Assembly: GCF_000175235.1 (NCBI RefSeq)
Contig: NZ_ACQT01000014.1
Span: 1 to 47,010 of the forward strand
Reading direction: 5' to 3'
DNA length: 47,010 bases
Origin: Acidovorax delafieldii 2AN
Lineage (GTDB): Bacteria; Pseudomonadota; Gammaproteobacteria; Burkholderiales; Burkholderiaceae_C
Part shown: positions 1 to 5,969 of the stretch, piece by piece
Layout of the letters: every line of letters begins with the position of its first letter
How positions within the stretch are numbered: the first letter of the stretch is position 1
The notes under the pieces: model-generated
Databases searched by the model: none
What the model saw: only the letters and a program-made list of their open reading frames with translations
What the model was told of the DNA's origin: nothing
Made by a program: the position numbers and the translations under genes

Positions 1-322
1 CGGCTTCTGCTCCTGCGGCAACCTGCTCCGCAATCGCTACCGCATCAGCGCCAGCAATGATGGCCGTTTGCTTTACGCGGGTGGTAGTGTCCAGCTCGTC
101 AAACAACTTGCCCACCAGCCAATCAGCGTCGTCACCGCGTTTATCAGCGATCAGCGCGCGGTACACCGGCACGAACTCTGCGCCCTCGGGGAACTTGCCC
201 AGAAACCAGCGGTAGCCATCGCTGCACGCTGCCCACGATTTCACGCGGTCTTTGGTGATCTGGATGTTGTTGGTGGTCGCGGTCGAATCAGCCATGCTGG
301 CTCCTTGGGTTACGTTTTGCAT
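1..322 (-). CDS. Phage early-left protein of unknown function (partial, runs off the left edge)
   Basis: At least 107 residues read leftward from ATG at 322; the 3' end lies outside the window. AGGAGG stands 5 nt before this ATG. A second in-frame ATG nine codons later (295) is possible but less well placed. The protein is acidic and soluble, with no signal peptide or membrane segment. It contains GYRWFLGKFPEG, ALIADKR and DADWLVGKLF, a pattern I associate with small proteins in the early-left operons of lambdoid prophages, some of which carry C-terminal repeats; the function is unknown. It is the most distal visible gene of the leftward operon and lies downstream of a terminator at 341-367. 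Confidence 0.7.
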   Translation of the reverse strand, partial: MQNVTQGASMADSTATTNNIQITKDRVKSWAACSDGYRWFLGKFPEGAEFVPVYRALIADKRGDDADWLVGKLFDELDTTTRVKQTAIIAGADAVAIAEQVAAGAEA

Positions 323-340
323 TGCGCCTCCTGGGCGGGA

Positions 341-367
341 AAAGAAAAAGCCCTCACGGGGAGGGCT
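341..367 (-). terminator. Intrinsic terminator after the 378-812 gene
   Basis: On the minus strand the stem AGCCCTC/GAGGGCT with a 5-nt loop is followed by TTTTTC and more T residues. It lies just past the stop of the 378-812 gene. It would separate that gene from the next one unless early-left transcription is antiterminated. Confidence 0.7.
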
Positions 368-377
368 GTGAAGTCGG

Positions 378-812
378 TCAGGCGGCTGGCTTTTTCAGCG
401 CAGCAAATGCCATTGCCTGCAGGGCTTGTAGGGTCAGCGGCTTGTGAGGATCGCCCGCTGGGGACTTGCGGCTTCGCACGGTGATGTCTGAATCAAGAAC
501 ATCGATGGTCCCGGTGTCGCCTGCGGATTCGCCGCTCCAGTGGAGGGTTCCGGTTGCCGTTACGCCAAGCGATTTGAGGTGAGCAAGCAGCCAAGTCAGC
601 CAGGGCACGTAGTCGTAGAACTTCTCGTTGCCGTCATAGACGATGTGGTCCAGCGTTTCCGAAGGAACCCACTGCATGTAGCTGCGCGCCGGGCGGTCCT
701 CGGCGGGGATCGTGTCGGGGTCTTCGTTGGCCTCAAGAATCACAGCTGCCTCGGGCAGAGTGAGCGCGCGGGACAGTTTCAAAGCGCCGCTGAATTTCGT
801 GTCGTAGCCCAT
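378..812 (-). CDS. Hypothetical phage protein, early-left operon
   Basis: 144 residues beginning MGYDTKFSGAL. The reading frame stays open upstream of this ATG to 1058, but that extension crosses two terminators and has a non-protein-like composition. GGAG lies 8 nt before the ATG at 812. The protein is soluble and acidic, with an aromatic-rich centre (QWVPSETLDHIVYDG, YDYVPWLTWLLAHL) and a C-terminal part around TGTLHWSGESAGDTG. I recognise it only as a type of small hypothetical protein seen in Burkholderiales prophages. Leftward terminators flank it on both sides, so it may be expressed from a read-through transcript. Confidence 0.75.
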   Translation of the reverse strand: MGYDTKFSGALKLSRALTLPEAAVILEANEDPDTIPAEDRPARSYMQWVPSETLDHIVYDGNEKFYDYVPWLTWLLAHLKSLGVTATGTLHWSGESAGDTGTIDVLDSDITVRSRKSPAGDPHKPLTLQALQAMAFAALKKPAA

Positions 813-823
813 CGTGTGCTCCA

Positions 824-849
824 AAGAAAAAGCCCGCGTGGTGCGGGCT
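824..849 (-). terminator. Intrinsic terminator (leftward), second of a tandem pair
   Basis: Minus-strand stem AGCCCGC/GCGGGCT with a 5-nt loop, followed by five T residues. It sits between the 953-1132 and 378-812 genes. Confidence 0.7.
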
Positions 850-856
850 GGTTGGA

Positions 857-879
857 ATAAAAAACCCGCCGAAGCGGGG
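857..879 (-). terminator. Intrinsic terminator (leftward), first of a tandem pair
   Basis: Minus-strand stem CCCGC/GCGGG with a TTCG-type tetraloop, followed by six T residues. Together with the adjacent hairpin at 824-849 it makes a double stop for leftward transcription. Confidence 0.7.
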
Positions 880-952
880 AAGGGCGCTGTGGGGGCGCCG
901 CTGGAGGGAATGAAGATGGGCGATGGCCCCGGCGCTTGGCCGGGACGGTGGG

Positions 953-1132
953 TTACAACGCAGACTTGGCCTTGCGGCGCACATTGGCATCTGTGTCCAG
1001 CGTGGAGGGCTTGCCTACGCGCTTGGCTTGCTTCTTGTCGGGGTTCTGCCGGTCCCACTCCTCCATCACCATGGAGGCGTAGTTGGTGCGCTCTGCCACC
1101 TTGCGGCGGGCGGTCAGGTCGGTGACTTTCAT
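953..1132 (-). CDS. Small basic phage protein
   Basis: 59 residues beginning MKVTDLTARRKVAER. It is rich in Lys and Arg, mostly predicted helix, with the C-terminal tail NVRRKAKSAL. The start codon overlaps the stop of the upstream 1129-1422 gene as ATGA, indicating translational coupling, and no other start is plausible. The charge pattern would fit nucleic-acid binding, but no family is recognisable. Tandem leftward terminators follow. Confidence 0.6.
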   Translation of the reverse strand: MKVTDLTARRKVAERTNYASMVMEEWDRQNPDKKQAKRVGKPSTLDTDANVRRKAKSAL

Positions 1133-1422
1133 GCCGCCACCAGTTGGAAACTGTGTGCCCCGTAGCCGTTGCGCTCTTTCCATTCCTTGCTGGCTCTGGC
1201 CGCCTTGCCGATGGAGATCACGGCGGCAGTGCTGAGCTTCACTTTCTTGCCCTGGTATCGCTGGCGCAGCACCTTGGAAGCGCAGATGCAGCCCACGTTG
1301 AACTCTTCGCCGCACTCATTGCGCACCATCACTGCGCGTGTCAGGTTGGTCTTTCCGCAGCAGTCGCACACCGGGTAATCGCTGGTGCCCGCAACGGTGA
1401 ATGTCGTGCCTTCTATTGCCAT
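1129..1422 (-). CDS. Small cysteine-rich (zinc-ribbon-like) phage protein
   Basis: 97 residues from ATG at 1422, with AAGGAG 7 nt upstream. An in-frame ATG nine codons earlier has no ribosome-binding site. The centre reads CDCCGKTNLTRA, then C near residue 43, then VGCICASK: five to six cysteines arranged like a zinc ribbon, of a kind common in small phage DNA- or RNA-binding proteins. The C-terminal half is basic (SKEWKERNGYGAHSF). It is the first well-supported gene after the structured early-left leader, and its stop overlaps the next start. A nucleic-acid-binding role is an inference from the cysteines and charge. Confidence 0.75.
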   Translation of the reverse strand: MAIEGTTFTVAGTSDYPVCDCCGKTNLTRAVMVRNECGEEFNVGCICASKVLRQRYQGKKVKLSTAAVISIGKAARASKEWKERNGYGAHSFQLVAA

Positions 1423-1429
1423 GTCAATC

Positions 1430-1741
1430 TCCTTGAAAACCACAGCCATGCACGCAAGGCTCTGGTTTTGCCCCGCGTGAGCAGGGCTGCCGGTTACTCA
1501 ATCCGGCTCCACTGTGGGAAGGGTTAGGCCCAAGCTATGACGCTCTGAGGCGGTGTGCAGTAGGGCGGCTTCTCCTGGCTATCACGGGGTGGGCGCTCCC
1601 GCAGCCATCGGCCAACTTGAATCCCATGCCGTCTATCGCGTGGCTTTCGCGTGCTGTTGCTGTACGGCCGGGTTGTCCGGCTCATTGAGTGGTCATGTGT
1701 TCTCCTTCGCAGCGCTTGGCTGCCTGGTGGTTAGGTGCTAT
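1430..1741 (-). other. Downstream part of the early-left leader, no convincing gene
   Basis: This stretch holds only very short leftward frames. One is a four-codon ORF (MTTQ, about 1684-1698) with GAAGGAG in front of it, whose stop overlaps the ATG of an Arg-rich 53-codon frame beginning MSRTTRPYSNSTRK. Both could be leader peptides or chance. I see no terminator or promoter here. Confidence 0.3.
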
Positions 1742-1912
1742 CGCCCGCACCGGAAAGGGCGGCTCTTTTGTCTCACGCGGTGTGCCCTGCCGCGTCGTCG
1801 GCACCTCGCGGCGCCTTCGCTTACTCCGTTTACCCACTTCGGGGACTGGAGACGGTTTCCCGCGCTGCGCGCTGTTGATCACTGCGTGCGGCTATTGCTC
1901 ATGGTTAGTTTT
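1742..1912 (-). ncRNA. Structured leader of the early-left transcript (candidate antitermination or regulatory RNA)
   Basis: Between the leftward promoter (1980-2008) and the first good gene (1422) lie about 550 bp with no convincing ORF. On the minus strand this stretch holds a row of hairpins: 1824-1851 (CTCC/GGAG enclosing CCC/GGG), 1800-1815 (GGCGCC-GCGA-GGTGCC, a GNRA tetraloop in the transcribed sense), 1775-1795 (CGCGG/CCGCG) and 1742-1761 (CGCCC/GGGCG). A GTTCCTTAAAAA element at about 1907-1918 resembles betaproteobacterial boxA sequences. Position and structure recall lambda nut or HK022 put sites, which let polymerase pass the terminators found downstream. RNA function is an inference. 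Confidence 0.4.
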
Positions 1913-1979
1913 TAAGGAACCGTTCCGTGGTGACCGCCGATCCGCTCACCCTGTCGCTGCGTTTTGCTGCGATGAGTGT

Positions 1980-2008
1980 ACTTTAGCAATGCTAAATTTA
2001 ATTGTCAA
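1980..2008 (-). promoter_or_regulatory. Leftward early promoter (pL-like)
   Basis: Minus strand: -35 TTGACA at 2003-2008, 17-bp spacer, -10 TAAAGT at 1980-1985. The perfect operator palindrome at 1982-1996 overlaps the -10, and a second, imperfect operator covers the -35. The predicted start is near 1973, feeding the structured leader. This is the sigma70-like promoter I am most confident of in the window, and the layout is that of a CI-controlled pL. Confidence 0.85.
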
Positions 2009-2033
2009 CAGCATTGCTAAATGAATTGCTAAA
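1982..2033. promoter_or_regulatory. Left operator cluster (OL-like)
   Basis: TTTAGCAATGCTAAA at 1982-1996 is a perfect 15-bp palindrome, identical to the one at 5119-5133 beside cro. A second site at 2007-2021 keeps one perfect half (TGCTAAA) and 4 of 7 bases of the other; its centre is 25 bp from the first. A further TGCTAAA half-site lies at 2027-2033. The spacing matches that in the cI-cro region, so the same repressor should act at both places. Confidence 0.8.
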
Positions 2034-2061
2034 ATTTCTTCACGCCCAATCCGGGCGGGCA

Positions 2062-2086
2062 ACAAAAAACCGCCTCAAGGGCGGTT
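2062..2086 (-). terminator. Leftward intrinsic terminator upstream of the pL-like promoter
   Basis: Minus-strand stem AACCGCC/GGCGGTT with a 5-nt loop, followed by TTTTTT. It would stop leftward transcripts from the 2215-2430 gene before they reach the regulated early promoter. Confidence 0.7.
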
Positions 2087-2097
2087 GGAAGGTTGTT

Positions 2098-2280
2098 ATG
2101 GGAAACGACGAATTGCTCTATGAGCTGCGCAGCCTCGAGGGGCATGTGTGGCGCTTGTATTTGGACGGCCGCACTGAGGGGTTCCCTGCAGGCACTCTGG
2201 TGTCCAACTTTGCTCTAGCCTGGAATGCGCGGGTGGTCGGGGAAGTGGAAAAGCAATCCGTCTGCCTCGCCGCACAGTAG
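2098..2280 (+). CDS. Small hypothetical phage protein
   Basis: 60 residues beginning MGNDELLYELRSLEG, from the ATG after GGAAGG (7 nt upstream). The in-frame ATG at 2002 would start inside the operator region and run through a terminator stem, so the shorter form is preferred. The central part, WRLYLDGRTEGFPAGT, has protein-like composition. The gene converges on the 2215-2430 leftward gene and overlaps its 3' end by 66 bp, so one of the two frames may be shorter than drawn. No function is recognisable. Confidence 0.5.
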   Translation: MGNDELLYELRSLEGHVWRLYLDGRTEGFPAGTLVSNFALAWNARVVGEVEKQSVCLAAQ

Positions 2281-2430
2281 ACCAAGGCTGAACTCATTGT
2301 GCGTAGGCTTGTCGCAGGCTGTGGCGCCAAATTGGGTGGCAAGAGCACTTGCTGCTGGTGTGAAGTACATCTCCACGTTGTCTGCGCGCCTGTCGTAGCG
2401 TGAGAACAAGGCCCATTCAGGGCGCGGCAC
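2215..2430 (-). CDS. Small hypothetical protein with a possibly damaged start
   Basis: 71 residues from GTG at 2430 (PRPEWALFSRYDRRADN, then a centre around VEMYFTPAAS). Composition suggests a real gene. Upstream, at 2450-2482, is a motif shared with the 38031-38300 leftward gene. By that geometry the start should be the ATG at 2443-2441, but that ATG opens a frame of only eight codons and lies one base out of phase with this ORF. Either the 8-codon frame is a leader and GTG is used, or a one-base change has detached the native start. Confidence 0.5.
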   Translation of the reverse strand: MPRPEWALFSRYDRRADNVEMYFTPAASALATQFGATACDKPTHNEFSLGLLCGEADGLLFHFPDHPRIPG

Positions 2431-2449
2431 GCCGTGAGCTCATTTGAAT

Positions 2450-2482
2450 GCCCTCTCGGGATGGTTGTTGAGGAACTTCCAT
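2450..2482 (-). repeat. Upstream motif shared with 38306-38337
   Basis: Read on the minus strand: ATGGAAGTTCCTCAAC, 6 nt, CCCGAGAGGGC, 6 nt, ATG. The copy at 38306-38337 reads ATGAAAGTTCCCCAAC, 5 nt, CCCGAGAGGGC, 5 nt, ATG. CCCGAGAGGG can fold as a 3-bp stem with a GAGA tetraloop and also contains the only plausible Shine-Dalgarno bases. Confidence 0.6.
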
Positions 2483-2524
2483 CGTAGCCCGAGATGGCCT
2501 TTCTTTTTCTGGGCCGCACAGGCG

Positions 2525-2550
2525 AAAAAAAGACCACCTCAGTGGGTGGG
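2525..2550 (-). terminator. Leftward intrinsic terminator
   Basis: Minus-strand stem CCACC/GGTGG followed by a run of seven T residues. It lies between the 2573-2830 rightward gene and the 2215-2430 leftward gene. No leftward gene ends just upstream of it, so it may simply back up the terminator at 2830-2852. Confidence 0.55.
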
Positions 2551-2572
2551 CTGACTTGCACTGGTTTCAGTC

Positions 2573-2830
2573 ATGGCGCACAGTCCCGGCATGAACCACA
2601 CCGATGTGATGCTCAAGATCGTGGAGATGGCGAAGGTGGGCGGTGCGCTGCCGCCGGAGAGCGCCATCGCGCATGTGGCGGCGCTGATCGATGAGCTTGA
2701 CGTGTGCTCAGACAGCTATGAGCGGGACATGGAACGCCTGGTGAAGATCGGCGCGACGATCTGGGACTTGCACAGCGGGCCAGGCGGGGCCTACGACCCG
2801 ACGTGGGTGCCTACGTTCTTGCGCCCATGA
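2573..2830 (+). CDS. Small hypothetical phage protein
   Basis: 85 residues if the first ATG is used, or 79 from the ATG at 2591 (MNHTDVMLKIVEMAK). Neither start has a clear ribosome-binding site. The protein is acidic and helical (ALPPESAIAHVAALIDEL), with a C-terminal SGPGGAYDPTWVPTFL. It is a lone rightward gene among leftward ones. The minus strand here is broken by stops, which supports this frame. No family is recognised. Confidence 0.45.
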   Translation: MAHSPGMNHTDVMLKIVEMAKVGGALPPESAIAHVAALIDELDVCSDSYERDMERLVKIGATIWDLHSGPGGAYDPTWVPTFLRP

Positions 2831-2852
2831 AAAAGCCACCCGGAGGTGGCTT
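2830..2852 (-). terminator. Intrinsic terminator of the P63C-domain gene
   Basis: Minus-strand stem AAGCCACC/GGTGGCTT with a TCCG tetraloop, followed by five T residues, 20 bp past the stop of the 2873-3889 gene. Confidence 0.75.
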
Positions 2853-2872
2853 GCGCGATAGGCGATGTTCCT

Positions 2873-3889
2873 TTACATGTCATCGAATTTCAACTGCAAC
2901 TGGTCACCCTTTACTGGAAACGATCGGTCGAGCATTCGCTTGAATTGGTCCCAGTCATCTGCTGCACGCATGAGGCCGGTTACGGCGTGTATGTGTTCGC
3001 TAAGAGCTGGATGCCCAACATCCTCTGTAAGCCACTGGTGATGGGCCGCTTTACGACGGCCAGTATCTTCTTTTGGGTTACGCGCTTCGAGTTCTTTTAC
3101 AAGTCCAGGAGCGAGTCGTTGGTAGACGATATCCATGGTGTACTTTCCAACAACCCCAGGCTTTCCCCCAGATATGGATGGATAGGTCCAGCCGCGCAGT
3201 CGGAACATTTCCTTATAAAAGGTGTCAGGGAAGCGCTTCGCCCACTTGGCAAACTCCTGAAGCAGGTACTTGTCGAGCAGTGCAGACAGTGCCTTCTTAT
3301 CGCGTACCTCTTGGTATCCAGTCGCTTCATCGACAAGCGCCACAATCCCGATACTTGCGAGAGCTCGCACCAGCATGTCTGCGCGCATCGCGATGTGCTC
3401 TTGGCTAGAAAGCAGAACACCTTCGTCCCGCGCTGAAAGGTAGACGCGGCACACCTCTGGCAAAAGCTCAGCTGGGTATCCGAACACGCGGGCCCCAGCG
3501 GGGGTGACAAATTCAATTGGTGCTGTCGACCGAGAAACTTCCTTATCAATCAACGGCTTAAGGTTTGCTGCTGCCAAAAAAGGAGGGAGGCTGTCGACTG
3601 CTGTTCTCACGCCGTGTCCACCTTTTGCCTTGGCGGCACGGCCCAGGACGGTTAGAAAGCTCTCCTGAGTTAGAACGCGAGTTCCATCCTCAAGAACATA
3701 GCAGTCGACAGTCAAATCACCGATCTTGAGCGGGCTCTCCTTCGATCCGTAGATGGCTTGCGGTAGCCCAAACTCTTTTGCCCAGCGCAGCCCTGAAGCG
3801 CGCTTCGCGATTGCGCGCCGTGTTTGGGGAGTAAGAGATTCCGCTCTAGCCTTGCCTGCGGCTTGGCGTTTTGGATCCTTTGGCAGCAT
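2873..3889 (-). CDS. P63C-domain phage protein
   Basis: 338 residues from ATG at 3889 (MLPKDPKRQAAGKAR), with AAGGAAG 6 nt upstream; an in-frame ATG seven codons earlier lacks such a site. The N-terminal 40 residues are basic and of the PKRQAAGKARAESL type. The C-terminal third (FPDTFYKEMFRLRGW, then YTMDIVYQRLAPG and ELEARNPKEDTGRRK) matches the P63C domain known from phages and prophages. That domain has no established biochemical function. The gene has its own promoter with a palindrome in the spacer and its own terminator, so it may be expressed in the lysogen independently of cI. A regulatory or accessory (moron) role is an inference. Confidence 0.85.
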   Translation of the reverse strand: MLPKDPKRQAAGKARAESLTPQTRRAIAKRASGLRWAKEFGLPQAIYGSKESPLKIGDLTVDCYVLEDGTRVLTQESFLTVLGRAAKAKGGHGVRTAVDSLPPFLAAANLKPLIDKEVSRSTAPIEFVTPAGARVFGYPAELLPEVCRVYLSARDEGVLLSSQEHIAMRADMLVRALASIGIVALVDEATGYQEVRDKKALSALLDKYLLQEFAKWAKRFPDTFYKEMFRLRGWTYPSISGGKPGVVGKYTMDIVYQRLAPGLVKELEARNPKEDTGRRKAAHHQWLTEDVGHPALSEHIHAVTGLMRAADDWDQFKRMLDRSFPVKGDQLQLKFDDM

Positions 3890-3919
3890 GTTGCTTCCTT
3901 TCTTGAGCATGCATGCACA

Positions 3920-3949
3920 ATGTTAATTCAAGCATTCATGCTTGTGCAA
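3920..3949 (-). promoter_or_regulatory. Promoter and palindromic operator of the P63C gene
   Basis: Minus strand: -35-like TTGCAC (3944-3949), 18-bp spacer, -10-like TAACAT (3920-3925). The spacer is almost filled by the perfect inverted repeat CAAGCAT-GA-ATGCTTG (3929-3944). More TTGCAAG and CAAG half-sites lie upstream at 3949-3970. The palindrome differs from the CI-type operators, so a different regulator, perhaps the P63C protein itself, is likely. Confidence 0.55.
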
Positions 3950-4014
3950 GATATTTGCAAGCATTTCAAGTTGGCGATCCTTTGCGCTTTCGCCAGTCCC
4001 AAGGCGCCACAGCC

Positions 4015-4311
4015 TCACCCCGCAGGCCTTCGCGCAGCCCGCTCCAGCTTCCTGCACTCTCTCACATCCACCAGCGTCTTGAACCGGTGGTCTTCCCGAG
4101 TGATCCACTGCATGTTCTCGGGCCGGTCTGCGCCGCCTGCGCATAGTGGAGTGATGTGGTCAACGTGGTATCCAGGGCAGGCCCCGCGCGTGCGACCGGT
4201 GGCGGGGTAGGGGTTCTCGGCGCGGAAGGCGCGCACCTGGGCGCGGTCGCGGTCGATGCGCGCCGTAGCGTCCAAGCTGGTCAGGGCCAGCAGAATCAGC
4301 AGCCAGCGCAT
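4015..4311 (-). CDS. Secreted or membrane-anchored HNH endonuclease family protein
   Basis: 98 residues. The N-terminus MRWLLILLALTSLDATA is a short hydrophobic segment typical of a signal peptide or membrane anchor. An HNH core follows: HVDHITPLCAGG, then ENMQWIT, then EDHRFKT, carrying the His-Asn-His elements. The combination of signal sequence and HNH is known from small Proteobacterial and phage proteins of unsettled role; periplasmic nuclease activity against incoming DNA is one possibility. It lies between the repressor gene and the P63C gene in the same direction and may be co-expressed with the repressor in the lysogen. Confidence 0.75.
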   Translation of the reverse strand: MRWLLILLALTSLDATARIDRDRAQVRAFRAENPYPATGRTRGACPGYHVDHITPLCAGGADRPENMQWITREDHRFKTLVDVRECRKLERAARRPAG

Positions 4312-4354
4312 CGGTAACTACTCATCCACCGCAAATTGCGTAGTTCGGTGAGCT

Positions 4355-5071
4355 TTACAGCTTTCGCCCGTTCCAGCACCACACCACGCGACCCAGAATG
4401 TCGATGCGGTGGTCCCCATTGAGCACGTCCACCGTCTTCACCGTGGCGTTATCGCTGCTGATCTCCACAACCCCATCCATGCGCTGGCGCACGCGCTTGA
4501 TGTAAACGCGGTCGTTGGCGGCCATGACATAGACGCCATCAATGATTTTGGGATCTTTGATACCCGTGTCCACCAAAAGAATGTCTCCGTCCTCAAAGGT
4601 CGGGCTCATGCTGTCGCCGTAGGCGTGGATAAAGCGGAGGGCGTTCAGCTTCGTCGGCTGCAGGCGCCTGGCCACCCACTGCTCTGACAGAGCGATCTGA
4701 CCCACCAGGATGTCATCGTGCTGGATGTCTGTGCCTGGGCCCATGCTTCCCGCGTTGGCCAGCAGGGGGACATGAACCACCGGCACGCCTGGCGATGGTG
4801 AGGGGCTTAGGGTTTGGACTGTGGTTGTCTGAGCCGCATCAGCTATGGCTTTCGCAAGCCGGGGGCTGAAGTCTTCAACCCGCACCCCTAGGCCAATCGC
4901 ATAGGCCGTTGCTGCACTCAGACTGATCGGCCGGTGCCCACTCAAATGCTGCGACAGCATGGATGCTCCGCCAGGTACTTTTGCATCCTTGGCAAATTGA
5001 GTTTTGTTGCGAGTACCCAAAAGCTCTTTGAGGCGGGCGCCTTCTTGTTCTGGGGTCATGCCTTCATTCAT
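4355..5071 (-). CDS. CI-type prophage repressor (HTH + S24 peptidase)
   Basis: 238 residues. Residues about 8-70 form a Cro/C1-type helix-turn-helix (TQFAKDAKVPGGASMLSQHL). After a Pro/Ser linker comes a LexA-like S24 domain. It has the self-cleavage Ala-Gly in PLLANAGSM, the catalytic Ser in AYGDSMSPTF, and the catalytic Lys in RVYIKRVRQ. Such repressors are inactivated by RecA-stimulated autocleavage. The start codon overlaps an operator (5071-5085), so the protein should regulate itself. There is no Shine-Dalgarno before the ATG at 5071; a second ATG (MTPEQEG) four codons on is possible. It is divergent from cro. Confidence 0.93.
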   Translation of the reverse strand: MNEGMTPEQEGARLKELLGTRNKTQFAKDAKVPGGASMLSQHLSGHRPISLSAATAYAIGLGVRVEDFSPRLAKAIADAAQTTTVQTLSPSPSPGVPVVHVPLLANAGSMGPGTDIQHDDILVGQIALSEQWVARRLQPTKLNALRFIHAYGDSMSPTFEDGDILLVDTGIKDPKIIDGVYVMAANDRVYIKRVRQRMDGVVEISSDNATVKTVDVLNGDHRIDILGRVVWCWNGRKL

Positions 5072-5133
5072 ATAGCAATGCTATTTGCATGAGTGTTTAG
5101 CATGGCTTGTGTTTTTACTTTAGCAATGCTAAA
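5071..5133. promoter_or_regulatory. Right operator region (OR-like) with the cro promoter
   Basis: There are three sites with lambda-like spacing (centres 5078, 5103, 5126). They are TATAGCAATGCTATT (5071-5085), a half-site TTTAGCA (5096-5102), and the perfect TTTAGCAATGCTAAA (5119-5133). The rightward promoter has -35-like TTGTGT (5107-5112), a 17-bp spacer and -10 TAAAGT (5130-5135), which overlaps the perfect operator. The -10 ends 7 nt before the cro ATG, so the cro mRNA is predicted to be leaderless or nearly so. I see no clear promoter for the repressor, which may need activation. Confidence 0.8.
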
Positions 5134-5142
5134 GTTCTGCTC

Positions 5143-5388
5143 ATGACCTACCAACAAGCCATTCACCAGGCCTGCGAGCAACTGGGTTCGCAAGCAGGCC
5201 TTGCCAAGGCGATTGATGTGGCCCCAGCCATCGTGCATCAGTGGCGAAGCGGGGTTCGCCCTGTTCCTGTTCAGCACTGCTTGGCCATCGAACGCGCCAC
5301 CAACGGCGCAGTGTCCCGCCGCGACCTGCGCCCCGACGACTGGCACCTGATCTGGCCTGAACTGGCCAACCCCGTGCAGGTGGCATGA
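5143..5388 (+). CDS. Cro-like regulator (YdaS-type helix-turn-helix)
   Basis: 81 residues beginning MTYQQAIHQACEQLG. Residues about 5-65 form a Cro/YdaS-type HTH (SQAGLAKAIDVAPAIVHQW), followed by RSGVRPVPVQHC and ERATNGAVSRRDL, which is characteristic of the YdaS family of Cro analogues. It is divergent from the repressor across the three operators. An in-frame ATG at 5107 lies upstream of the predicted -10 and cannot be used from this promoter. There is no ribosome-binding site before 5143, consistent with a leaderless transcript. Confidence 0.9.
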   Translation: MTYQQAIHQACEQLGSQAGLAKAIDVAPAIVHQWRSGVRPVPVQHCLAIERATNGAVSRRDLRPDDWHLIWPELANPVQVA

Positions 5389-5399
5389 GCCATGAACTT

Positions 5400-5443
5400 C
5401 CATCTGTGTTTCGTTTTGCATGCCCAGATGGTTGCTTTTTTTT
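5400..5443 (+). terminator. Terminator-like hairpin after cro
   Basis: Stem CCATCTG/CAGATGG with an 18-nt loop, then TTGC and eight T residues, between cro and the next gene. Its position matches lambda tR1, so it may limit early-right transcription. Confidence 0.5.
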
Positions 5444-5462
5444 GCCCTGACAGGGTACTCAA

Positions 5463-5969
5463 ATGAACTCAAATGATTCTTTGCCGGTTGAAGTGCCTCT
5501 GTCCCAGGGCACTTTTGCCAAGGTCGATCGCGCTGATCTTCCACTGGTAGCGCAGCACCGCTGGCACATGGTCCGATGCGGGCAGCAGCGCTACGCGGCT
5601 ACCAACGTGCCGAAGGATGGCGGCGGGTACAAGCGGCTGTACATGCACCGCCTTCTGGCAGGCGCCGATGGCTTGTTGGTAGACCATTTCAACCGCGATG
5701 GCCTCGACAACACGCGGGCCAATCTTCGCCCCTGCGACTACACCCAAAACAACCTGAACCGCCAATCCGTTCGCGATCTGGCGAAGGGCGTTTACGCCCA
5801 AGGCAGCGGATACGTCGTAAAGGCCAAGGTGAGAAAGCAAATGCACTACCTCGGCTTCTTTGCCGATCTTGCGCAAGCAGAGGCAGCTGCCAGCACTCTC
5901 TTTGCCGTCTATGGCAACGATGCCCGATTCATTGCCGGCACTCAAGGAGCGCAGCATGTTTCAGCCTGA
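5463..5969 (+). CDS. HNH endonuclease with AP2-like DNA-binding domain
   Basis: 168 residues; AGGG lies 7 nt before the ATG. The middle has a phage HNH signature: HRLLAGADG, VDHFNRDGLDNTRANLR and NNLNRQ. The C-terminal part (GVYAQGSGYVVKAKV, then LGFFADLAQAEAA) matches the AP2/ERF-like DNA-binding module often joined to HNH homing endonucleases. Such genes are usually free-standing mobile elements in phage genomes. It sits between cro and the cII-position gene, and its last 14 bp overlap the next gene. Confidence 0.85.
   Translation: MNSNDSLPVEVPLSQGTFAKVDRADLPLVAQHRWHMVRCGQQRYAATNVPKDGGGYKRLYMHRLLAGADGLLVDHFNRDGLDNTRANLRPCDYTQNNLNRQSVRDLAKGVYAQGSGYVVKAKVRKQMHYLGFFADLAQAEAAASTLFAVYGNDARFIAGTQGAQHVSA

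Noticed and set aside
68-484. Rightward ORF over the left-edge gene
   Set aside because: It is the antisense shadow of the well-initiated leftward genes at 1-322 and 378-812.
378-1058. A 226-residue version of the leftward 378-812 protein
   Set aside because: The extra N-terminal part spans two terminators and has shadow-like composition.
1682-1882. A 66-codon leftward ORF with an Arg-rich stretch (GKRSKRRRREV), possibly N-like
   Set aside because: It starts with GTG without a ribosome-binding site, has unnatural composition, and coincides with the hairpins of the structured leader; an N-like peptide cannot be excluded, but support is too thin.
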